Assembly: GCA_049517655.1 (NCBI GenBank)
Contig: JBEKRQ010000001.1
Location: 558,001 to 622,000 of the forward strand
Direction of reading: 5' to 3'
Length of the DNA stretch: 64,000 bases
From: UBA11358 sp049517655
Lineage (GTDB): Bacteria; Verrucomicrobiota; Verrucomicrobiia; Limisphaerales; UBA11358
Positions within the stretch are counted from its first letter, which is position 1. Every line of letters begins with the position of its first letter. The translations under genes were made by a program, and so were the position numbers. Below, piece by piece: positions 57,401-64,000 of this stretch. Below the pieces are notes generated by a model. It saw only the letters and a list, made by a program, of their open reading frames with translations. It did not search any database and was not told where the DNA came from.

Positions 57401-57967
57401 ATGAAACAGTCTCTTGGAGCCAAAACTCTTGTTTATCCAACGCCGGTGTTTGTCGTGGGCACCTACGACAAGGAAGGCAAACCCAACGTGATGACCGCGG
57501 CATGGGGCGGCATTTGTTGCTCACAACCACCCTGCGTGGCCGTGTCCCTGCGCAAAGCGACCTATACCCACGGAAACATCATTGCGCGGAAGGCGTTCAC
57601 AATCAGCATCCCGTCGGAGGACTACGTTAAGCAGGCGGATTATTTCGGATTGGTTTCCGGCCGGAACGCGGACAAATTCGCGGAGAGCGGCCTGACACCC
57701 GTGAAAAGCGACTTGGTGGATGCGCCGTATGTGAAGGAGTTTCCATTGATTGTGGAATGCCGGCTGGTCCACACGTTCGAACTCGGGCTGCACACGCAAT
57801 TCGTGGGCGAAATCGTGGACGTGAAAGCCGAGGAAAGCGTCATGGGCAAAGGCCAAATGGCGGACATCAGGAAGGTCAAGCCGCTGTCATTCGCACCCGA
57901 CGCGCAAAGTTATTATGGGCTGGGCAATTTCATCGGCAAAGCGTTCTCCATCGGCAAAAAGGGTTGA
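57401..57967 (+). CDS. Flavoredoxin-type flavin reductase
   Basis: 188 aa FMN-binding split-barrel protein from ATG 57401. TPVFVVGTYDKEGKPNVMTA, AWGGICCSQPPCVAVSL, FTISIPSEDYVKQADYFGLV and SGRNADKF, VECRLVHTFELGLHTQFVGE, which follow the flavoredoxin/FMN-binding pattern (PNVMTAAW, SGR-type loop). Likely transfers electrons or reduces flavin; partner unknown. Single gene flanked by hairpins. Confidence 0.88.
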   Translation: MKQSLGAKTLVYPTPVFVVGTYDKEGKPNVMTAAWGGICCSQPPCVAVSLRKATYTHGNIIARKAFTISIPSEDYVKQADYFGLVSGRNADKFAESGLTPVKSDLVDAPYVKEFPLIVECRLVHTFELGLHTQFVGEIVDVKAEESVMGKGQMADIRKVKPLSFAPDAQSYYGLGNFIGKAFSIGKKG

Positions 57968-57976
57968 AGCTTTAGG

Positions 57977-58004
57977 AGGGATGGCATGGCATGTTGCCGT
58001 CCCT
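57977..58004. repeat. Short hairpin after the flavoredoxin gene
   Basis: AGGGATGGCA/TGCCGTCCCT, 10 bp with one G-T pair. Lies 10 bp past the stop; same repeat class. Confidence 0.6.
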
Positions 58005-58035
58005 GAAGTTACGGATGCCAAGGCGCGGGCGTTCG

Positions 58036-58266
58036 CTAAGCCGGGCTGGTTACAGAGCCTTTGCCCCGTCCGTGGTCCATGTTGATGAATTGTTCCGTTT
58101 GGGTGATGTAGTAGACGATGTTGAACTTGTGAATCGGTTCTTTTTTTGCAACGTCAAATGCAACTTCTGTTGCCTCAAAGCTTTTGCCTTCGGCGGCGTT
58201 TTTTGTCCACAGGCCATCATTGGCCAGATATTCCAGTGTTTCGGCGTCTTCGATTAGTATGTTCAT
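58036..58266 (-). CDS. Small conserved hypothetical protein
   Basis: 76 aa from ATG 58266. MNILIEDAETLEYLANDGLW, then TKNAAEGKSFEATEVAFDVA, EPIHKFNIVYYITQTEQFIN and MDHGRG. I recall similar short proteins in Verrucomicrobiota and other bacteria, with the same EYLTxxGxWTxNxxxGKxF layout; they have no assigned function. No signal or membrane segment. An upstream in-frame start exists but is less conserved. Confidence 0.65.
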   Translation of the reverse strand: MNILIEDAETLEYLANDGLWTKNAAEGKSFEATEVAFDVAKKEPIHKFNIVYYITQTEQFINMDHGRGKGSVTSPA

Positions 58267-58373
58267 GAACGGAGATGTTACCACATTCTCCCGAACCACA
58301 AGCATACAAATGAATAAATCTTGAATTGTATTTCCACCGGCCCGGTGTGTGAATCGGCAACGATAAGTTTGGT

Positions 58374-58787
58374 TTACTCCATTGCCACCGGCCGTCGTAA
58401 CGCCTTCTTGTCGGCGTGGTGGGATTTGTCGGCGAGCATTCGGTTTTTCGCCCGGCGGCTGCGACGGCGTTTCTGGCGGCGGATTTTCTCAATGCGGGCG
58501 CGCTCGGCGGTCACGTAGCCGCGTTTCAGCGCTTCAATCTTGTCGAGCAGGAGGCGGCGGGCGAGGAAACGGTTGAGTCCCTGCTGTCGCGTGGCCTGAC
58601 ACTTCACCTGCAAGCCGGTGGGACGGTGGAGCAGCATGACGCAGGTGGAGGTCTTGTTGACGTTCTGCCCGCCGTGGCCGCCGGAGCGGACAAAGGTTTC
58701 TTCGATGTCAGCTTCGCGCACGCCCAGCGCGGCCATGCGTTGCGCGAGTTGGTCTTCCTTTTCCGGGCTGACGGGGAACGCGCTCAT
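58374..58787 (-). CDS. Peptide-chain-release-factor-like protein (RF-1 domain, GGQ)
   Basis: 137 aa from ATG 58787. Catalytic ETFVRSGGHGGQNVNKTSTC with GGQ near residues 38-40, then VMLLHRPTGLQVKCQATRQQ, the K/R-rich C-terminal helix RIEKIRRQKRRRSRRAKNR. Lacks the codon-recognition domain of RF1 and RF2. It resembles ArfB/PrfH rescue proteins that free stalled ribosomes; the basic tail would enter the mRNA channel. The stop of rlmI lies 13 bp upstream of its start on the same strand. Confidence 0.9.
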   Translation of the reverse strand: MSAFPVSPEKEDQLAQRMAALGVREADIEETFVRSGGHGGQNVNKTSTCVMLLHRPTGLQVKCQATRQQGLNRFLARRLLLDKIEALKRGYVTAERARIEKIRRQKRRRSRRAKNRMLADKSHHADKKALRRPVAME

Positions 58788-58800
58788 GTCATTCCGCCTT

Positions 58801-60003
58801 TCACCGCACCAATTCAAACGCAAATCCCTTCAAATACTCCGTTTCTGGAATCATCGGGATGACCGGATGATCGGGGCTTTGGGAATACGTTGCAACGCGG
58901 CGTAAAACGTGGCGCGTATCGTAGGCGGCGGAGAGAATCACGTCCAGAAACGTCACCGTATCCACGTGATGCGAACAGCAGAACGTCGCCAGCGTACCGC
59001 CGGGTTTGAGCAGTTTCAGCGCGCGCAGATGGATTTCCTTGTAGCCGCGCAGCGCGTCCGGCACAGCGGCGCGGTTGCGCGTGAACGACGGTGGATCGAG
59101 CACGATTAAATCGAATCGCGGAATAACGCGCTCGTGCGGCTTGACGGCGGTGTTGGCCTTGAGCCAGTCGAAAACATTCACGGCCTCAAATGAACATTTT
59201 TCCGCAAGGCCATTTGCCACGGCATTCCGCCCGGAAGCTTCAATGGCCTCGATGCTTTGGTCGAGCATGTGAACGCGCGCCGCGCCGGCGCGCGCCGCGT
59301 GCAAACCGAATCCGCCGAGATAGCTGAAGCAATCCAAAACCTTCGCGCCTTTCGCGAACTGCGACACCGCCTGATAATTTGCCTGCTGGTCGAGATATAA
59401 ACCGGTTTTGTGCCCGGCGCGAAGATCGGCCTCAAACAAAAGGCCGTTGAGTCTGACGGAAATCGGTCCAGTGAGTTCGCCGGACAAAATTCCATTCGCC
59501 TCCGGCAAACCTTCGAATTGGCGCGATGCGACATCGCTGCGCTCGACAATCGCCCGCGGTGAAAAAATTTTCCGCAGCGCGACGACGATTTTATCCTTCC
59601 ACTTGTCCATCCCAAGCGAGGAAATTTGCACAACAAGCACATCCTCGTATTTGTCCACAACAAGGCCGCTCAAAAAATCGCTCTCGGTGTTGACAACGCG
59701 GAACGATGTTGCGTTCGGCAGGTGTTTTTGCCGGACGGCGAGCGCAGCGCGGATTCGTTCCTCAAAAAAAGTTTCATTTATCTCCACGCGCTCCGGCGCA
59801 AGCACGCGCACATGGATTTTTGATTTTGAGTTGAAAAAGCCAATGCCGAGAAACCGCTGGCGATGGTCTTTGACCTGAACAATTTCACCGTCGTCAATGG
59901 GTGCGGTGAGCCGCAGAATTTCGCTTCGATAAATCCACGGATGACCGGCCACGATACGGTCGGCCTCGCCAGGTTTTAGTAAAACAGTCGGGAGTGATTC
60001 CAT
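58801..60003 (-). CDS. rlmI: RlmI-like 23S rRNA cytosine methyltransferase
   Basis: 400 aa from ATG 60003. PUA domain (LKPGEADRIVAGHPWIYRSE), then a class I methyltransferase: GLYLDQQANYQAV, KVLDCFSYLGGFGLHAARAG (motif I), VIPRFDLIVLDPPSFTRNRA (DPP motif IV), HLRALKLLKPGGTLATFCCS. E. coli RlmI makes m5C1962 in 23S rRNA. Specificity here is assumed from the architecture. ATG 60039 is upstream and in frame but gives a non-family N-terminus. Confidence 0.92.
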   Translation of the reverse strand: MESLPTVLLKPGEADRIVAGHPWIYRSEILRLTAPIDDGEIVQVKDHRQRFLGIGFFNSKSKIHVRVLAPERVEINETFFEERIRAALAVRQKHLPNATSFRVVNTESDFLSGLVVDKYEDVLVVQISSLGMDKWKDKIVVALRKIFSPRAIVERSDVASRQFEGLPEANGILSGELTGPISVRLNGLLFEADLRAGHKTGLYLDQQANYQAVSQFAKGAKVLDCFSYLGGFGLHAARAGAARVHMLDQSIEAIEASGRNAVANGLAEKCSFEAVNVFDWLKANTAVKPHERVIPRFDLIVLDPPSFTRNRAAVPDALRGYKEIHLRALKLLKPGGTLATFCCSHHVDTVTFLDVILSAAYDTRHVLRRVATYSQSPDHPVIPMIPETEYLKGFAFELVR

Positions 60004-60127
60004 AATTTGTAAACAGTTGGCCGGAACTCCGGCGAACAAACATACAATCAGAATTCAGCGGACAAAAAAAGAAAAGTTTTTGATGCATCCGGCCATTGCT
60101 CCCGTTAACTTGGGTGGACGTTTTGAC

Positions 60128-60913
60128 ATGGCATTTTCACTCATTTTTCTTGGCAGCGGCACTTCGCAGGGCGTGCCGATTATCGGCAGGGAATATCCGC
60201 CGGAGTTTTTGGCAAATCCAAAAAATCACCGCACGCGGCCTTCGATTTACGTTGCCACCGATCAAGTGAAGCTCGTCGTGGACACAACGCCGGAATTCCG
60301 GATGCAGGTGCTGCGTGAAAATATCCGCTGGATCGACGCGGTGATTTTCACCCATCCGCACGCCGACCACATCATGGGGTTGGACGATTGCCGGCGATTT
60401 TGCGACGTGCGCGGCGGAGCGTTGCCGATATATGCGAATGCGGAAACGATGGCCGCGCTCAAACGCGTTTTTGTTTACGCGTTTGATGGACAACCAATTC
60501 CCAAGGGTTATTTCCATCCTGAACCGCATGTAATTGACGGCACATTCACGCTGGGCGATTTGACAATCATTCCCCTACCATTGCCGCACGGTTCGATGAC
60601 AACAAACGGTTATCTCTTTGTGCAAAACGGCAAAAAACGCCTCGCCTATTTGAGTGACTGCAAGGAAATCCCGTCCGACACGATTGAAAAGATGCGTGGA
60701 GTTGAAATCGCCGTGCTCGACGCGCTTCGGCCAAAACCGCATCCGACACACATGTGTCTCGATGAGGCGCTTGCCGCCGCGCGGCGCATTGGCGCGGGGA
60801 GGACGTTTTTCACGCATTTGACACACGACTATGATCACGACAAAGCGCAAGCCGAGCTACCGGATGGCGTCGCACTCGCGTATGACGGTTTGAAAGTCAC
60901 ATGTCATTCTTGA
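60128..60913 (+). CDS. Metallo-beta-lactamase-fold hydrolase (PhnP-like)
   Basis: 261 aa from ATG 60128. FLGSGTSQGVPIIGREYPPE is the PhnP-group opening, followed by the metal motif THPHADHIMGLDD (HxHxDH), FTLGDLTIIPLPLPHG, AYLSDCKEIP (a later Asp ligand) and FFTHLTHDYDHD with His ligands. Likely a cyclic phosphodiesterase or related hydrolase; the true substrate is open. An upstream in-frame ATG at 60017 would overlap the divergent rlmI start and is less likely. Confidence 0.88.
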   Translation: MAFSLIFLGSGTSQGVPIIGREYPPEFLANPKNHRTRPSIYVATDQVKLVVDTTPEFRMQVLRENIRWIDAVIFTHPHADHIMGLDDCRRFCDVRGGALPIYANAETMAALKRVFVYAFDGQPIPKGYFHPEPHVIDGTFTLGDLTIIPLPLPHGSMTTNGYLFVQNGKKRLAYLSDCKEIPSDTIEKMRGVEIAVLDALRPKPHPTHMCLDEALAAARRIGAGRTFFTHLTHDYDHDKAQAELPDGVALAYDGLKVTCHS

Positions 60914-60957
60914 ATTTTTACAACGATTTGACTCGTTGATGGTCAAATACTCAGTGC

Positions 60958-62580
60958 ATGAGAACAATTTGGATTCTGTCTGCGATTTTGTTTTTCACAT
61001 CAGTGCCGACCTTGCTTTACGCCGGCGGTGACGAGGTGGTTGTGATTTATAACAAACGCATGCCAGGATCGAAACTGGTTGCGGATCATTACGCCCAAAT
61101 GCGGGAGGTGCCGGAAACGCAGGTTTACGGATTCGACCTGCCCATCACCGAGGAGATGACGCGCGCCGAGTTTGACAACGCGCTGCAATTCCCGCTGGCC
61201 AGCCGGCTGGTCGTGGACAAGCTCTGGCAGTTTGGCTCCGTGACCAACGCCGCGACTAACGGCCAGCCGAAGCGTGTCGAAAATCGCGTCGTTGAATCCA
61301 ATATTCGTTACGCGGTCCTCTGCTACGGCGTTCCGCTGAAAATTGCCTCCGACCCGAATCTGCGCGAACCGGTCCGGGAAAACGTCCGTCCGGAATTGTT
61401 GCGCAACGAAGCGGCGGTGGATTCCGAGCTGGCCTGGCTGCCGCTGCTGAAAATGAACGTTCCGCTTTCCGGACCGCTGCCCAACTGGGTTTATGGGACC
61501 ACGAACATGGCGCTACTCCATCCCACCAACGGCATTTTGCTGGTCGCCCGGCTCGACGGCCCCAGCGTGGACATTGCACGCAGCCTGGTGGACAAGGCGC
61601 TCGCCGCCGAACGCGACGGCTTGTGGGGCCGCGCCTACTTCGACACGCGCGGATTCGACAAAACAAACAGTTATTATTGGGGCGATGAATGGATTCTAGG
61701 CGCGGCGGAACTTTGCCGCCAACTGGGTTTTGAAACAACCGTGGACAAAAACCCCGCCACGTTCCCCGCCGATTTTCCAATGAGTCAGATCGCCATTTAT
61801 TGCGGCTGGTATGACGAAAATGTTTCCGGCCCGTTTGCGTTGCCCAAGGTTGAATTCATGCCCGGCGCGTTTGCGTATCATTTGCATTCCAGCAGCGCGG
61901 CCACGTTGCGGAGCACGAACCAGTTTTGGGTCGGGCCGCTGCTCGACAAGGGCGCGACCTGCACCATGGGCTGCGTGAATGAGCCTTATCTTCCAATGAC
62001 ACCCAATGTCGCGTTTTTCATGCGGGCGTTTGCAAGCGGCTTCACGTTCGGCGAAGCCGCATGGGCGGCACAACCGGTTTTATCCTGGCAGACGACCGTT
62101 GTTGGCGACCCGCTTTACCGTCCATTCGGCAAATCGCTTCAGCTTTCGCATGTGGAACTCGCGCGCCAACACAACCCGCTCATTGAATGGTCGCACTTGC
62201 GCGTCGTTGACTTGGCGCTCGCTCACGGCACCCCTGTCGTTCAATTGGTGAATTATCTCGAAGGCATTGGCACCACAACCAACAGCGCCGTGCTCACCGA
62301 AAAACTTGCCAACCTTTACGCGGCGCAAGGCAAACCGTCTTCAGCCATTGATACTTATAAAAGCGCCTTGAAACTCAACCCATCGTCAGAGCAACGCATT
62401 CGCATTCGACTCACACTCGGCGAAAAACTTCTGACCGCAGGCCGTGACGCCGACGCCATTAAAAATTACAAACAGCTTCTCGAAGAATCGCCCGATTATC
62501 CCGGTAAATTCCCGGTTGAGGAAAAATTGACGGCGCTCGAACAAAAGCTCGCCGGGACAAACACGCCGGGTAAACCTTAG
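60958..62580 (+). CDS. TIGR03790-type secreted protein with C-terminal TPR repeats
   Basis: 540 aa, signal peptide MRTIWILSAILFFTSVPTLL. The body carries features of the uncharacterised TIGR03790 family: EVVVIYNKRMPGSKLVADHY, RYAVLCYGVPLKI, LLVARLDGPSVDIARSLVDK, GRAYFDTRG, ATCTMGCVNEPY, QTTVVGDPLYRPFGK. The last 100 residues form two TPR-like repeats (LANLYAAQGKPSSAIDTYKS and GEKLLTAGRDADAIKNYKQL). Function unknown in the family. It precedes tatD by 5 bp, so they may be co-transcribed. Confidence 0.87.
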   Translation: MRTIWILSAILFFTSVPTLLYAGGDEVVVIYNKRMPGSKLVADHYAQMREVPETQVYGFDLPITEEMTRAEFDNALQFPLASRLVVDKLWQFGSVTNAATNGQPKRVENRVVESNIRYAVLCYGVPLKIASDPNLREPVRENVRPELLRNEAAVDSELAWLPLLKMNVPLSGPLPNWVYGTTNMALLHPTNGILLVARLDGPSVDIARSLVDKALAAERDGLWGRAYFDTRGFDKTNSYYWGDEWILGAAELCRQLGFETTVDKNPATFPADFPMSQIAIYCGWYDENVSGPFALPKVEFMPGAFAYHLHSSSAATLRSTNQFWVGPLLDKGATCTMGCVNEPYLPMTPNVAFFMRAFASGFTFGEAAWAAQPVLSWQTTVVGDPLYRPFGKSLQLSHVELARQHNPLIEWSHLRVVDLALAHGTPVVQLVNYLEGIGTTTNSAVLTEKLANLYAAQGKPSSAIDTYKSALKLNPSSEQRIRIRLTLGEKLLTAGRDADAIKNYKQLLEESPDYPGKFPVEEKLTALEQKLAGTNTPGKP

Positions 62581-62585
62581 TCCGC

Positions 62586-63401
62586 ATGGCCTATTTCTTC
62601 GACACCCACGCGCATCTCGATTATCCTGATTACGCGAACGATTTGGTGGAAGTCATCGTACGCGCTCAAGACGCCGGCATCGCCAAAATCATTTCCATCG
62701 GCACGGATTTGGATAGCAGCCGGCGCGCGATTCAAATCGCGGAAAAATTTCCGGACGTTTATGCCGCTGTCGGCTGGCATCCCGCCAACGCTTCGGACAC
62801 GCCTGATGACTGGCGCCCTGCCCTGCGTGAGTTGACGAAACATCCCAAGGTCGTCGCCATCGGCGAAACCGGCTTGGATTATCACCATCTGCCGGGCGGA
62901 AAAACGGATTTTACCGAAGCCGACGATGCGAACTACAAACAAAAGCAGGCGGAAATTTTCCGCCAACATTTGGAGATTGCCACTGAAGCCGGACTGAACT
63001 GCATCATTCACCAGCGCGACGCCTTTGACGACACGCTCGCGCAACTCAAGCCGTTCGCCGGAAAAGTCCGTGGCGTTTTTCATTGCTTCGGCGAAAACGC
63101 CGACCGGATGCGCCGCGTATTGGGAATCGGTTCCCTTGTCAGCTTTACCGGTATTGTCACGTTTAAGAACGGCCAGAACGTCCGCGACACCGTCGCTGCC
63201 ACACCGTTGGACAAATTCATGCTCGAAACCGATTGCCCGTATCTCGCGCCCGTGCCTTATCGCGGCAAACGCTGTGAACCGGCTTACGTGAAGGAAATTT
63301 CCGAAGTCGTCGCCCAGGTCAAAGGCTGTTCGCTTGACGAATTGAGCGCCGCGACATGCAAAACGGCAAAGGAATTTTTTGCAAACTTTAGAGCGGGATA
63401 A
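62586..63401 (+). CDS. tatD: TatD-family deoxyribonuclease
   Basis: 271 aa metal-dependent nuclease. Metal site FDTHAHLDYPDY, then VYAAVGWHPANA, VVAIGETGLDYHHLPG, CIIHQRDAFDDTL, GVFHCFGENADRM and MLETDCPYLAPVPYRGKRCE. The extended GLDYHHLPGGKTDFTEADDA segment is longer than in E. coli. Role is probably 3'-5' DNA repair or D-aminoacyl-DNA processing; both have been described in the family. Confidence 0.95.
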   Translation: MAYFFDTHAHLDYPDYANDLVEVIVRAQDAGIAKIISIGTDLDSSRRAIQIAEKFPDVYAAVGWHPANASDTPDDWRPALRELTKHPKVVAIGETGLDYHHLPGGKTDFTEADDANYKQKQAEIFRQHLEIATEAGLNCIIHQRDAFDDTLAQLKPFAGKVRGVFHCFGENADRMRRVLGIGSLVSFTGIVTFKNGQNVRDTVAATPLDKFMLETDCPYLAPVPYRGKRCEPAYVKEISEVVAQVKGCSLDELSAATCKTAKEFFANFRAG

Positions 63402-63402
63402 A

Positions 63403-64000
63403 GTGTCTGAAGAACTTCAACTCCGCATCCATGGCGGGGCGTCGTTACCGACGCTGATTTATTTGCCCGGCCTGCATGGCGATTGGACGCTCATCGGAGG
63501 TTTTCGTGAAGCCGTCGGCGGGAAAGTCCGTTTCGTTGAATTCACTTACCCACGCACGCTCGTTTGGTCGCTGGACGACTATGCGGCGGCCATCGAAACC
63601 GCGTTGGCGCAAAACGGCATCACTCACGGTTGGCTGCTGGGCGAATCGTTTGCGTCGCAGGTGGTATGGACAATGGTGGCACGCGGAAAATTTCGGATGC
63701 AAGGCGTGGTTCTGGCAGGCGGTTTTGTAAAACATCCGATGCGCCGAGTGGTGCGGCTGGCGGAAAAATTGACCTGCAGGATTTCAACGGCGTTCTTCGT
63801 CTGGATCATCTTCAGCTACGCCAAAATCGCGCGGTTCCGTTATCGCCGTTCACCGAAGACATTGGAAAAAATTGACGAATTTGTCTCGCGCCGCACGGAA
63901 CTGGATCGCCGGGCCGCCCAGCATCGCCTGCGCTTGATTGCGCAAAATGATCCATGTCCCATTGCCCGGCAAACCAACGTGCCCGTTTTCGGCTTAAGTG
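63403..64000 (+). CDS. Alpha/beta hydrolase (3' end beyond the window)
   Basis: About 199 residues visible, GTG start 63403 just after the tatD stop. LIYLPGLHGDWTLIGGFREA gives an oxyanion-type HG-like stretch, and WLLGESFASQVVW contains GESFA, which fits the nucleophile elbow with Ser near residue 86. A hydrophobic cluster follows (AFFVWIIFSYAKIARF). The right edge cuts the sequence before the catalytic Asp and His. Family is probable; substrate is open. Confidence 0.75.
   Translation, partial: MSEELQLRIHGGASLPTLIYLPGLHGDWTLIGGFREAVGGKVRFVEFTYPRTLVWSLDDYAAAIETALAQNGITHGWLLGESFASQVVWTMVARGKFRMQGVVLAGGFVKHPMRRVVRLAEKLTCRISTAFFVWIIFSYAKIARFRYRRSPKTLEKIDEFVSRRTELDRRAAQHRLRLIAQNDPCPIARQTNVPVFGLS

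Overview
The window looks like chromosomal DNA of an uncultured Verrucomicrobiota member, most likely the Pedosphaerales/Limisphaerales side (subdivision 3). This is inferred from gene content, not from a marker tree. Pointers are a secreted protein built of GloVer-type repeats, a TIGR03790-type secreted protein, a DUF6498-type membrane protein, many small palindromic intergenic repeats, frequent GTG starts with ATGA/GTGA overlaps, and few Shine-Dalgarno sites.

Layout. 1-13 kb holds housekeeping genes: ftsH (cut by the left edge), a tRNA-dihydrouridine synthase, a lone AT-rich AbiGi-like defence gene, mnmE, an FtsB-like gene, frr, a fused GlcD/GlcF-type oxidoreductase, parB, def, rpoN and hpf. 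13-17.7 kb has an amidohydrolase, bioF and bioA with overlapping ends, then yggS. 17.8-27.3 kb has a lipoprotein, an EamA transporter, a rhodanese, plsY joined to a GNAT-aminotransferase fusion, a ROK kinase, the SRP RNA, dnaX-ybaB-recR and a HAD hydrolase. 27.4-32.1 kb is a tightly coupled accessory operon (PqqD-like, HprK-like kinase, two GT2 glycosyltransferases, lasso-B2-like protease) facing a nucleotidyltransferase whose 3' end overlaps it. 32-38 kb is protein quality control (DnaJ/CbpA, HtrA, Prc, MsrA). 38-49 kb has gap, a membrane protein, an SDR, trxB, a 33-codon bS22/COX24-like gene, hisG, purN, a secreted serpin, a toxin-antitoxin pair, uppS and purA. 49-64 kb has the GloVer protein, tRNA-Ser(GCU), a TPR protein, ugd, a truncated mutT, a double NDK-domain protein, an acyl-CoA synthetase, RNase D, a flavoredoxin, a release-factor-like protein, rlmI, an MBL hydrolase, a TIGR03790-type protein, tatD and an edge-truncated alpha/beta hydrolase.

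Four things stand out beyond gene content. (1) A palindromic element family with GGTAGGG...CCCTACC ends lies between genes and also inside three conserved genes (dus, mnmE, bioA) without breaking their frames, like Rickettsia palindromic elements. (2) mnmE and uppS are each followed by a second, diverged, mostly synonymously different copy of their own last 21-24 codons; at uppS the DNA between the copies is exactly a toxin-antitoxin cassette. (3) Four-copy heptanucleotide repeats recur just upstream of start codons (yggS, dnaX, ybaB) and inside bioF and the acyl-CoA synthetase gene. (4) The 27.4-32.1 kb cluster has lasso-peptide-style maturation parts (B1-like, B2-like, kinase, nucleotidyltransferase) with two glycosyltransferases but no visible cyclase, transporter or precursor. 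I rate (1), (2) and (4) as the best candidates for something undescribed.
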